DNA of 32,579 nucleotides from Bacteroidota bacterium (GTDB lineage Bacteria > Bacteroidota > Bacteroidia > Bacteroidales > F082): contig JAHIUX010000053.1 of NCBI GenBank assembly GCA_018816765.1, positions 1 to 32,579 on the forward strand. The letters are read 5' to 3'. The position numbers and the translations under genes are program-made. The notes under the pieces are model-generated. The model ran no database searches. It saw only the letters and a program-made list of their open reading frames with translations, and was not told the origin of the DNA. The number at the start of each line of letters is the position of its first letter. Position 1 is the stretch's first letter. This document shows, one piece after another, positions 13,646-21,588 of the stretch.

Positions 13646-15040
13646 ATGCCTGATAAAAGCAGTATCTTTCAGCAGGAGTGCAATCAAAAAGCATTTGATA
13701 AGGCACACCGTAAAAAAATCAATTTTAATATATCTCGCTACGATGCCGCTGTAACCAAAGGTAAACAGCGCTTCAGTCAGCTTGAACTGGCCAAACAAAA
13801 GGCTGCCAACATCAAGTACAAGGCAATCGATCAGATTGATAAGCTGTTGGTCGAATTCGAAACCAATTTTATCCGCAATGGCGGCAGAATCATCTGGGCA
13901 CGCAATGCCGAGGATGCAGCCCGTGACATTGCCGCACTGTTGGCCGAAAACAACATCAAAAAAGTGGTCAAATCCAAGTCGATGACCACCGAAGAAATTA
14001 ACCTGAACGAATTGCTTGAAAAGAAAAAGGTAGCGGTATTCGAGACTGACCTTGGCGAGTATATCGTGCAGTTGCTTGGCGAAAAACCATACCATATTGT
14101 AACCCCGGCCATGCACAAGTCGAAGGAAGATGTGGCCGCACTTTTCCACCATAAGTTCGACACTCCTGCCGACAGCAGCCCTGAAGAAATCACCCGCTTT
14201 GTGCGGACAAAACTCCGCGAAGATTTCCGCGAAGCCGGAGCCGGCATCACGGGCGCCAACTTCCTGATCGCTGATATCGGGGCCATTGCCCTCACTGAAA
14301 ACGAAGGCAATGGCATCATGTCGATGGCTTTTCCTTCGCTGCATATTGCCGTTGCCGGTATCGAGAAAATCATCCCGTCGATCGATGACCTTGACCTGTT
14401 CTGGCCCCTGCTGGCAACCCATGGAACTGGCCAGGCCATGACTGTATACAATTCCATTGTGAGTGGTCCGGCCCGCGATTACGAAGATGATGGCCCGTCG
14501 GAAATGGTGCTGGTGCTGATCGATAATGGCCGCACCAACCTATTGGCCAAAAAACGACAGCGTATAGCCCTCAGCTGCATCCGCTGTGGCGCCTGCCTGA
14601 ACACCTGTCCGGTGTACAAAAACATCGGCGGTCACACGTATAACACCACTTACAGCGGGCCCATCGGTGCCGTCATCACCCCCCATATGAAAGAAATGGG
14701 TGAATGGAAACACCTCAGCTTTGCCTCATCACTCTGTGGCAGTTGTACGACCGTTTGCCCGGTGAAAATACCTTTGCACGAACTGTTGCTGGTAAACAGG
14801 AACGAAGCTGTTACCGAAGGCTACACCACCTCTTCTGAACGCTTTATGATGAAGTGGGCCAACAAGGTGTTGGGCAGCCGCAAAATGCTTGATTTCGGCA
14901 GTGGAAGCACAAAGAATTTTGTGCTGAGAAACACCGTATCAAAACAATGGGGCGATCGCCGCATCATGCCCCTGATGGCGCCCAAAAGCTTTAGCCAGCT
15001 GTGGAAAGAACAGCAGGAGCAAAAAAAAGCGGGCGAATAA
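13646..15040 (+). CDS. lutB: LutB-type lactate utilization iron-sulfur protein (LUD domain)
   Basis: LutB is the iron-sulfur subunit of the LutABC L-lactate oxidation complex. The 464-residue protein has an N-terminal LUD domain (about 60-295, with ITGANFLIADIGAIALTENEGNG) and a ferredoxin-like region with CIRCGACLNTCP (C311, C314, C317, C321) and CGSCTTVCP (C364, C367, C371), then a helical tail. The usual neighbours lutA and lutC are absent; rpiB lies 9 bp upstream instead. In Bacteroidota lutA/lutB/lutC can be split, so partners may be encoded elsewhere. Its 3' end carries the hairpin that serves as terminator of the oncoming thioredoxin gene. Confidence 0.92.
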   Translation: MPDKSSIFQQECNQKAFDKAHRKKINFNISRYDAAVTKGKQRFSQLELAKQKAANIKYKAIDQIDKLLVEFETNFIRNGGRIIWARNAEDAARDIAALLAENNIKKVVKSKSMTTEEINLNELLEKKKVAVFETDLGEYIVQLLGEKPYHIVTPAMHKSKEDVAALFHHKFDTPADSSPEEITRFVRTKLREDFREAGAGITGANFLIADIGAIALTENEGNGIMSMAFPSLHIAVAGIEKIIPSIDDLDLFWPLLATHGTGQAMTVYNSIVSGPARDYEDDGPSEMVLVLIDNGRTNLLAKKRQRIALSCIRCGACLNTCPVYKNIGGHTYNTTYSGPIGAVITPHMKEMGEWKHLSFASSLCGSCTTVCPVKIPLHELLLVNRNEAVTEGYTTSSERFMMKWANKVLGSRKMLDFGSGSTKNFVLRNTVSKQWGDRRIMPLMAPKSFSQLWKEQQEQKKAGE

Positions 15041-15050
15041 TTCCGCCCGC
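15021..15050 (-). terminator. intrinsic terminator of the TlpA-like gene, overlapping the lutB 3' end
   Basis: The stem GCGGGCG (15029-15035) pairs exactly with CGCCCGC (15044-15050), loop 8 nt. On the minus strand it is followed by eight T (complement of 15021-15028), the classical form. It lies 23 bp beyond the TlpA-like stop and covers the last codons and stop (15038-15040) of lutB, so the A-run also encodes lysines of LutB. Confidence 0.85.
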
Positions 15051-15072
15051 CTGATCGTTTATTTGCTTGTGT

Positions 15073-16179
15073 TTACTGCAGCAAGGATTGTACTTTTTCC
15101 CTGAGCGCTTCCTCACGCAGGTTTTTGGCAATGATAACGCCTTTGTCATCGAGCAGCACATTGTGTGGGATGGATTGCACGCCATACAGTTTAGCTGCTG
15201 AACAGCGCCATCCGGCGAGGTCAGAAACATGTGTCCAGGTGAGGTGATCGGCTTCAATGGCTTCGAGCCATTTGTCGCGGTCGGTGTCGAGCGATACGCC
15301 AAACACATCAAAGCCCTTGTCTTTAAAATCGTTGTAAACAGCAACTACATTCGGGTTTTCGTGACGACAGGGCTTGCACCATGAGGCCCAGAAATCGACC
15401 AGCAACAACTTTGTGCCTACTTTTTGCGACAAGGCAATGGTGTCGCCGGTGGCGCCAGCCAGTTTAAAGTCGACATAAGGCTGTCCGATGGCCACACTTT
15501 GCAGTACAAGCACCCTGTTGCGGAGATCCTTCAGGTAGGGCGACGAAACTGACTGGTCGAAGTTGTTGACCAGCGATTCGAGTTCGTCGAGTTCGAAATC
15601 ATAGGTGTTGCGCAGCAGGATATAGTGGGCAACAATATCTGCAGTATTGGTTTTGATGAAATTAACCATATAGTCACGCTTTTCCTTTTCAACAGCCTTG
15701 AACTGTTCTTCAACTTCCTTCATTTTGGCCTCATCCTGGTTTTTTTCGGCTTCCTGGTATTGCTGGTACACTTCGTACAGCTTATCATCGAAACCTTCGG
15801 AACCGGTGATGTATGCAGTGTAGCGATCCTGTGCAGGCGAACCGGTGATGGTCGCATTTTTCATATTGATCGGGTCAACATCAACGGTGATGTTGGCAGC
15901 TTCGGCGAAAAAGCTGGCATAACCTTTCTGATCCTCAAGGCTGAGGTATAGCATTTCGGGCGACGACATGCTTCCCTTGATGAGCGCTGCGCCTTTTTCA
16001 ATGGTAGCCGAATCGAGTTTAACCCAATCATCATTCACGCGCTTTTCGAGCATGACTTTTTTGCCATCGAAGCCCTGAACCTTCACCTGAATGGTAAATG
16101 TATCTGCCTTTTTGTTCATATTGCATGAAGCAAAAACAAATCCGGCAATGAGTGTCAATAAGAAGAATTTTTTCATCAT
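15073..16179 (-). CDS. TlpA-like thioredoxin-fold lipoprotein with N-terminal DUF4369-like domain
   Basis: The 368-residue protein has a signal peptide with lipobox FASC (C19 from this start), a beta-rich DUF4369-like N-terminal domain, a charged helical middle (EAEKNQDEAKMKEVEEQFKAVEKEKRD) and a C-terminal AhpC/TSA-TlpA thioredoxin domain with WASWCKPCRHENP (C268, C271). It is a periplasm-facing thiol-disulfide oxidoreductase, typical of Bacteroidota. The frame opens at 16203, but a promoter box at 16201-16208 covers that codon, so the MM start at 16179 (or 16176) is preferred. It lies 62 bp after mreD on the same strand with its own promoter and terminator. Confidence 0.9.
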   Translation of the reverse strand: MMKKFFLLTLIAGFVFASCNMNKKADTFTIQVKVQGFDGKKVMLEKRVNDDWVKLDSATIEKGAALIKGSMSSPEMLYLSLEDQKGYASFFAEAANITVDVDPINMKNATITGSPAQDRYTAYITGSEGFDDKLYEVYQQYQEAEKNQDEAKMKEVEEQFKAVEKEKRDYMVNFIKTNTADIVAHYILLRNTYDFELDELESLVNNFDQSVSSPYLKDLRNRVLVLQSVAIGQPYVDFKLAGATGDTIALSQKVGTKLLLVDFWASWCKPCRHENPNVVAVYNDFKDKGFDVFGVSLDTDRDKWLEAIEADHLTWTHVSDLAGWRCSAAKLYGVQSIPHNVLLDDKGVIIAKNLREEALREKVQSLLQ

Positions 16180-16200
16180 GATAATGTTAAGTAAGGAATG

Positions 16201-16208
16201 CAAAACTA
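16201..16208 (-). promoter_or_regulatory. -7 box TAGTTTTG for the TlpA-like gene
   Basis: A minus-strand match to TAnnTTTG, 21 bp before the ATG at 16179. It overlaps an upstream in-frame ATG (16203) and so excludes that start. Confidence 0.5.
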
Positions 16209-16241
16209 AACTTTTTGTCGGAAAATCAGCACAACATAAGG

Positions 16242-16751
16242 TTAACGCCTGTTTTTACCAAAGAAAAGCATGATCATCATGATCAGCAGCTCGCTGAACA
16301 GTGTGCTGAGCAATATCCTGAGCAAGGTCGACGGCAGTTGTGTAAAGCTGAAAACCTCAAGAAAAAACAGGGCGGTATGGTGAATAAGCACCATCACAAT
16401 GGAGTAGGTAAAGAACCACCGTGCACCCATATCGGAAATGCCCGGATTGAGGCTACCTTCGGGGTCGCGGGCACCGGTGGTCAGGCGCACGATGGTGGGC
16501 CTCACAAAAGCCATCAGTACTGTTGCACCGGCATGAAGCCCCGATGTTGACGAGAAAATATCGACGGTGTAACCCAGCAGAAAACCAATGATGAGCAGCA
16601 ACCACGGCCTTATGTTGAAGGGCAGCAGCATGATGAACAGCACATAAATAAACGGATTGATATAACCACCGATCAGCACATTGTTCAGAATGAGCACCTG
16701 AAAAAGGAGCAGCAGCGCAAAGCGGGCGGTATATAAAAAGTACTTATTCAT
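16242..16751 (-). CDS. mreD: rod shape-determining protein MreD
   Basis: MreD is an integral membrane member of the elongasome that links cytosolic MreB and MreC to cell-wall synthesis. The 169-residue protein is strongly hydrophobic with five or six predicted helices and the GFLLGYTVDIFSSTSGLHAGATVLMAFVRP core, which fits the family's conserved G-x-x-x-D-x-x-x-x-x-x-G-x-x-A pattern. It overlaps the end of mreC by 8 bp. The usual next genes mrdA (PBP2) and rodA are missing here; a TlpA-like gene follows. Confidence 0.9.
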   Translation of the reverse strand: MNKYFLYTARFALLLLFQVLILNNVLIGGYINPFIYVLFIMLLPFNIRPWLLLIIGFLLGYTVDIFSSTSGLHAGATVLMAFVRPTIVRLTTGARDPEGSLNPGISDMGARWFFTYSIVMVLIHHTALFFLEVFSFTQLPSTLLRILLSTLFSELLIMMIMLFFGKNRR

Positions 16752-17562
16752 GGATGTTCGCTTTCCTTAACTGGTCAATTTCCTGCTGGTCGCTGTTAAA
16801 TACGACATACACCTGCCTGAGCATATTAAAATCGGTCGACATGTTCAGAATGGCTTTGTTCAGGCTGCTTCCTGCGGGTTCAATATATTCCTTGATGGTT
16901 CCCACCATGATGCCTTCAGGGAAGATGAGCGAATGTCCGCTGGTGACCACGGTATCGCCTTCGACGATCTTGAGGTGGGCAGGAATGTCCTCCACCAGTC
17001 CGTAACGGTAGTTTTCACCTGTCCAGGTAAGGTTTGCCAGCTGGCCGCTTTTACGAAACATCACGCTGATGCGCGCATAGCGGTGCAGCAGCGACAAGGC
17101 CGTGGCATAGTGGTCAGAAACGCCGGTGACAATGCCCGCAACCCCATCGGGAGAGATGATGCCCATATCGGGCTTCACACCGTCGAGGCGTCCTTTGTTG
17201 ATCAGGATATAATTGTTCCGGAAATGAACCGTATTGCTGATCACCTTGGCCGGGATATGCCTGAAATGGACATGGTCGCTTTGATGCGAAGTGGAATCAA
17301 CCATTTCTTCCAGTTCGGCAATTCGGTCGTGGAGCTGGGCATTTTCGAGGGCAAGCAGGTCGTTGTGGAAGCCAAGTGAAAAATAGCCGGTGATATTGCT
17401 TTTGGTCTGGTAAACTTCGCCGGTGAGGGCGTTTGAGGTATTGATCAATGCGGCCCTGTGATAGCTGTGGCTGTTGCTGAGCAGGTAAACACACAGGGAT
17501 TCGAGCAGCAAAAACAGCAGCACGAAATGGTATTTCTGCACGAAACGAACCAGGTTACGCAT
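16744..17562 (-). CDS. mreC: rod shape-determining protein MreC
   Basis: MreC is a bitopic protein whose periplasmic beta-domain forms a scaffold binding PBP2. The 272-residue protein has one N-terminal transmembrane helix (about 11-28), a coiled-coil (ENAQLHDRIAELEEMV) and a beta-barrel domain with NYILINKGRLDGVKPDMGIISPDGVAGIV, the family signature. It lies 27 bp after mreB and overlaps mreD by 8 bp. Length is normal for Bacteroidota. Confidence 0.94.
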   Translation of the reverse strand: MRNLVRFVQKYHFVLLFLLLESLCVYLLSNSHSYHRAALINTSNALTGEVYQTKSNITGYFSLGFHNDLLALENAQLHDRIAELEEMVDSTSHQSDHVHFRHIPAKVISNTVHFRNNYILINKGRLDGVKPDMGIISPDGVAGIVTGVSDHYATALSLLHRYARISVMFRKSGQLANLTWTGENYRYGLVEDIPAHLKIVEGDTVVTSGHSLIFPEGIMVGTIKEYIEPAGSSLNKAILNMSTDFNMLRQVYVVFNSDQQEIDQLRKANIHE

Positions 17563-17589
17563 GGAATATGTTGGCTATTGAACCCCTCC

Positions 17590-18612
17590 TTATTTGATCA
17601 GGAACGGGAATTTGTCAAAGTTCTTCAGTGCGATGCCTGTACCCCTGGCAACGGCACGCAACGGATCTTCGGCAACATGCACCGGAAGCTTGGTTTTCAG
17701 GTGAAGGCGTTTGTCGAGGCCACGCAACAGTGAGCCACCTCCGGCCAGGTAAATGCCGGTGCGGAAAATGTCGGCCGACAGTTCGGGAGGTGTCATTTCG
17801 AGGGCATTCAACACAGCGGCTTCAATCTTCGAAATGCTCTTGTCGAGGCAGTTGGCGATCTCGGTATAGTTCACCTTGATTTCTTTCGGGATGCCGGTCA
17901 GCATATCCCTGCCATGTACAGCGTAATCATCGGGCGGATTGTCGATGAGCGGCATGGCGGCACCAACTTCAATTTTGATGCGTTCGGCTGTGCGTTCACC
18001 GATGTTGATGTTGTGCTGCTTACGCATATATTCTTCGATGTCGGCATTGAAGTCGTCGCCGGCAATTCGGATCGATTTGTTGTTGACGATACCGCCGAGC
18101 GCGATAACGGCTATCTCACTTGTTCCACCCCCGATGTCGATGATCATATTGCCGGTAGGCTCGAGCACATCGATGCCAATACCTATGGCAGCAGCCATGG
18201 GTTCATGAATAAGCTTGACTTCTTTGGCTCCGGCCTGTTCGGCTGAATCCTTCACGGCCCTTTCTTCCACCTCGGTAATGCCTGATGGAATACAGATAAC
18301 CATTTTCAGTGCGGGAGCAAACCATTTGTCTTTCAGGCCGATCATCTTGATCATCTCACGGATCATATACTCAGCCGATTGAAAATCAGCAATCACGCCA
18401 TCGCGCAACGGCCTGATGGTTTTGATGTTTTCGTGGGTTTTACCATGCATCATCATGGCTTTTTTGCCTACAGCGATGATTCTGCCGGTGTTGCGCTCGA
18501 TGGCAACGATGGAAGGCTCGTCGACCACCACCTTGTCGTTAAACATGATGATGGTGTTGGCTGTTCCCAGGTCAATGGCAATTTCTTTTGTCAGAAATGA
18601 AAAAAGTCCCAT
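17590..18612 (-). CDS. mreB: rod shape-determining actin homologue MreB
   Basis: MreB forms membrane-bound filaments that direct cell elongation. The 340-residue protein has the actin-fold phosphate-1 motif IDLGTANT (13-20), phosphate-2 DIGGGTSE (159-166) and the adenosine motif LAGGGSLLRG near residue 291. The N-terminal MGLFSFLTKE is amphipathic and likely the membrane anchor. It begins 17 bp after purH and continues into mreC, a conserved Bacteroidota order. The product is expected to be abundant. Confidence 0.97.
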   Translation of the reverse strand: MGLFSFLTKEIAIDLGTANTIIMFNDKVVVDEPSIVAIERNTGRIIAVGKKAMMMHGKTHENIKTIRPLRDGVIADFQSAEYMIREMIKMIGLKDKWFAPALKMVICIPSGITEVEERAVKDSAEQAGAKEVKLIHEPMAAAIGIGIDVLEPTGNMIIDIGGGTSEIAVIALGGIVNNKSIRIAGDDFNADIEEYMRKQHNINIGERTAERIKIEVGAAMPLIDNPPDDYAVHGRDMLTGIPKEIKVNYTEIANCLDKSISKIEAAVLNALEMTPPELSADIFRTGIYLAGGGSLLRGLDKRLHLKTKLPVHVAEDPLRAVARGTGIALKNFDKFPFLIK

Positions 18613-18629
18613 ATTTCAATGTAGTTATA

Positions 18630-20144
18630 TCAATGTTTAAAATGCCTTGTTCCTGTGAACACCATGCTGATTCCATGCTGATTGCAGTAATCGATGGAAT
18701 CCTGGTCCCTGACAGAACCTCCGGGCTGAACAACGGCCTTCACTCCTGCTTTTCCGGCTATTTCAACCGAGTCGGCAAAGGGGAAAAAGGCATCCGACGC
18801 CATAACAGCACCCTGCAGATCAAACCCAAACTCATGCGCTTTGGCAATGGCCTGCTTGAGTGCATCGACACGCGATGTCTGACCGATACCTGAACCAAGC
18901 AACTGCTTGTTTTTGGCCAGCACAATGGCGTTCGAACGGGTATGTTTTACGATCTTGTTGGCAAAAACCATATCGTTCAACGCTTCGTCACCGGCCTGTG
19001 TGAGCGTGACCGGCGAAAAATTGTCAAGCTGTTCAGTCTGCCTGTCCCTGTCTTGCTCAAGTGCGCCATTGAGTATCGACCTGAATTGTTTTGTTGGAAA
19101 GGAAAACGCCCGCTGGCGCAAAATTACTCTATTTTTCCGCGACCGGAGCAAATCGAGTGCATTTTTCTCAAAATCAGGCGCAACAACGATTTCGAAGAAT
19201 AAATCATTCATGACTGCAGCCGTATTTTCATCGATGATGCGGTTCGAAACAAGCACACCGCCAAAGGCCGAAACAGGATCTCCGGCAAGGGCTGCCTTGT
19301 AGGCATCGGTGAGGTTTTCGCGGCTGGCGATGCCACAGGCATTGTTGTGCTTCAGGATGGCGAAGGTGGTTTCTTCGAACTCACTCATGAGGGCAAGGCC
19401 GGCATCGAGGTCAAGCAAATTGTTGTATGAAAGTTCCTTGCCGTGAAGCTGTTCGAAAATATCGTCGAGTTTGCCATAGAAGAAGGCTTGCTGGTGCGGG
19501 TTTTCGCCATACCTGAGCGCCCTGGATTCGTCGATACTCTGCCTGAAAGCAGCATGTTTGCCCTGGTTCATCCAGTTGAAAATGGCGGTGTCGTAAGCCG
19601 ATGACACGGAAAAGGCGGCAGCAGCAAAATGTTGCCTGTCGGAAAGGCTTGAATAAGCCTCCTTTTCGTTGAGCAGACCAATGAGCTCATCATAATAGGC
19701 TGATGAAGGCACGACCAGCACATGATCGAGGTTTTTGGCCGCAGCCCTGATCAGCGAGATGCCACCAATGTCAATTTTCTCAATGATTTCGTCGTAAACC
19801 GTTGTTTTCTCAAGGGTTTCCGTGAACGGATACAGGTCGACAATAACCAGGTCGAAGGTCGGAATACCGTAAGCGTTCAGGTCGCTGAGGTCGGAGGGCA
19901 GCTCAGGCCGGCCCAGGATGCCACCAAACACCTTTGGGTGCAGGGTTTTCACACGGCCGCCCAGAATTCCCGGATAGCCTGTCAGCGATTCCACTGTTTC
20001 TGCAGGCACCTGCAGCGACCGTATGAAATCGTAAGTGCCCCCTGTGGAATAAATTTTTACCCCAAGGGCATCGAGTTTGTGTACAATTTCGTCGAGACGA
20101 TCTTTATAATATACAGATATTAAAGCTGTTTGAATTTTTTTCAA
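18630..20144 (-). CDS. purH: bifunctional AICAR transformylase/IMP cyclohydrolase PurH
   Basis: PurH carries out the last two steps of IMP synthesis. The 504-residue protein has an N-terminal MGS-like cyclohydrolase domain (YSTGGT at 32-37, GGRVKTLHPK at 62-71) and a transformylase domain with RYGENPHQ (211-218), the catalytic KH pair in LKHNNACG (K265, H266) and a C-terminal SDAFFPFADSVE..QPGGS. It starts at a TTG codon (20142-20144): there is no ATG near, and a stop lies a few codons upstream, while the conserved ALISVY strand begins at residue 7. A promoter with TTG-N20-TAATCTTG lies just upstream. It leads the purH-mreB-mreC-mreD operon. Confidence 0.96.
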   Translation of the reverse strand: MKKIQTALISVYYKDRLDEIVHKLDALGVKIYSTGGTYDFIRSLQVPAETVESLTGYPGILGGRVKTLHPKVFGGILGRPELPSDLSDLNAYGIPTFDLVIVDLYPFTETLEKTTVYDEIIEKIDIGGISLIRAAAKNLDHVLVVPSSAYYDELIGLLNEKEAYSSLSDRQHFAAAAFSVSSAYDTAIFNWMNQGKHAAFRQSIDESRALRYGENPHQQAFFYGKLDDIFEQLHGKELSYNNLLDLDAGLALMSEFEETTFAILKHNNACGIASRENLTDAYKAALAGDPVSAFGGVLVSNRIIDENTAAVMNDLFFEIVVAPDFEKNALDLLRSRKNRVILRQRAFSFPTKQFRSILNGALEQDRDRQTEQLDNFSPVTLTQAGDEALNDMVFANKIVKHTRSNAIVLAKNKQLLGSGIGQTSRVDALKQAIAKAHEFGFDLQGAVMASDAFFPFADSVEIAGKAGVKAVVQPGGSVRDQDSIDYCNQHGISMVFTGTRHFKH

Positions 20145-20172
20145 GACTTTGATAATTAGTTTATAGGATTTG

Positions 20173-20203
20173 CAAGATTATTAAAAAACACGCTCAGTTG
20201 CAA
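20173..20203 (-). promoter_or_regulatory. purH-mre operon promoter
   Basis: On the minus strand TTG (20203-20201), a 20-bp spacer and TAATCTTG (20180-20173, one mismatch to TAnnTTTG) lie about 28 bp before the purH TTG start. Spacing fits the Bacteroidota -33/-7 pattern. It lies back to back with the permease promoter. Confidence 0.5.
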
Positions 20204-20215
20204 CTTATTTAAGTG

Positions 20216-20223
20216 TATTTTTG
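20216..20223 (+). promoter_or_regulatory. -7 box TATTTTTG for the MacB-like permease
   Basis: An exact TAnnTTTG, 51 bp before the permease ATG at 20275, in the 130-bp gap shared with the divergent purH promoter. Confidence 0.5.
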
Positions 20224-20274
20224 CTGATGTTAGACAGATTTCTACGTTTTATTTTATTCATAAATTAGACAATT

Positions 20275-21522
20275 ATGTTGTTGATCGTTCGATTGATCAA
20301 CGAAAGCTTCAGGTTTGCGTTGGTTGCCCTGGTAGTGAATAAAGTAAGGACCATACTTTCATTGCTAGGCATTACGATAGGTATTTTCTCGATCATATCA
20401 GTTTTTTCGGTATTCGACAGCCTCGAAAAATCAATTCGCGACGACATTAACTCGTTGGGCGACAATATTCTTTTTATTCAGAAATGGCCATGGATGGCTG
20501 GCGGGGGCGACTATCCCTGGTGGAAATACTGGCAACGTCCGGAGGCCACCATGCGCGAGATGGCAGAGCTCGAAAAACGCACCACTTCTGCAAAGGCTTT
20601 TGCCTATATGGTCAATGTGAACCGCGATATCAGGTACAAATCCACCACCATCAGCCAGACGCAGATCAATGTTGTGTCGCATGATTATGCCGAAGTAATG
20701 CCTTTCGACCTGCAGGATGGCCGCTATTTTACCGCGCTTGAATCGCAGAGCGGACGCAATGTGGTCATCATTGGTGCCGACATCGCTGAGACTTTTTTTG
20801 TTAACGAAGATGCTATCGGAAAATCAATCAAGATTTTCGGGCTCAAGCTCGATGTGATCGGTGTGATCAAAAAGAAAGGTCAGGATATTTTTGGAAACTC
20901 CGACGATGACAAGGTGATCATTCCGGTCAATTTTGCCCGCAACCTGATCGACCTGCGCAATATCGGTTCAGCCATTGTGGTAAGGGCAAAACCCGGCGTG
21001 AGCAACGAGGAACTGAAAGATGAACTTATCGGTGCCATGCGCGCCGTGAGGAAATTAAAGCCTACCGTTGAAGACAATTTCGCCATCAACCAGATGGACA
21101 TCGTAAACAAATCATTCGACCAGCTGTTTGGAGTAATTGCTGTTGTGGGCTGGATCATCGGCGGATTTTCGCTGCTTGTGGGTGGTTTTGGCATTGCCAA
21201 CATCATGTTTGTTTCGGTAAAAGAACGCACAAGCCAGATTGGTATTCAGAAATCGCTCGGGGCAAAAAGCTACTTCATTCTTTTACAATTTCTGTTCGAA
21301 GCCGTGTTCCTGTCGGTTTTGGGCGGCATTGTCGGCTTGATCATTGTGCTCATCATGAGCATGTTGGTTACCCAATTATCAAGCTTTAACCTGGTTCTTT
21401 CGCTACAGAACATCCTCCTTGGTGTGTTTGTTTCGGCCTTCATCGGCCTGGTTTCAGGCTTCCTCCCTGCCTGGTCCGCTTCCAAACTCGACCCTGTAGA
21501 AGCCATGCGTTCTACTTTTTGA
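20275..21522 (+). CDS. MacB/FtsX-type ABC transporter permease
   Basis: The 415-residue permease has a first transmembrane helix (about 25-45, with the family's LRTILSLLGITIGIFSII-like start), a large periplasmic MacB_PCD domain (about 46-280) and three C-terminal helices with the FtsX signature GGFGIANIMFVSVKERTSQIGIQKSLGA, ending PVEAMRST. This topology is that of MacB/LolC-like permeases that move substrates across the periplasm or extract lipoproteins and peptides. No ATPase or membrane-fusion gene is adjacent, so it must pair with a remote ATPase. RecJ follows after 66 bp. Confidence 0.92.
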   Translation: MLLIVRLINESFRFALVALVVNKVRTILSLLGITIGIFSIISVFSVFDSLEKSIRDDINSLGDNILFIQKWPWMAGGGDYPWWKYWQRPEATMREMAELEKRTTSAKAFAYMVNVNRDIRYKSTTISQTQINVVSHDYAEVMPFDLQDGRYFTALESQSGRNVVIIGADIAETFFVNEDAIGKSIKIFGLKLDVIGVIKKKGQDIFGNSDDDKVIIPVNFARNLIDLRNIGSAIVVRAKPGVSNEELKDELIGAMRAVRKLKPTVEDNFAINQMDIVNKSFDQLFGVIAVVGWIIGGFSLLVGGFGIANIMFVSVKERTSQIGIQKSLGAKSYFILLQFLFEAVFLSVLGGIVGLIIVLIMSMLVTQLSSFNLVLSLQNILLGVFVSAFIGLVSGFLPAWSASKLDPVEAMRSTF

Positions 21523-21588
21523 TGGGGTGGCTCAGGCCGTGAAAGCGGCTTCGATTTTTTATTATATTTACGAATTAAAAACTGACTG

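Noticed and set aside
13481-14422. 313-codon minus-strand frame over rpiB and lutB
   Set aside because: Antisense to two well-identified genes and without domain content.
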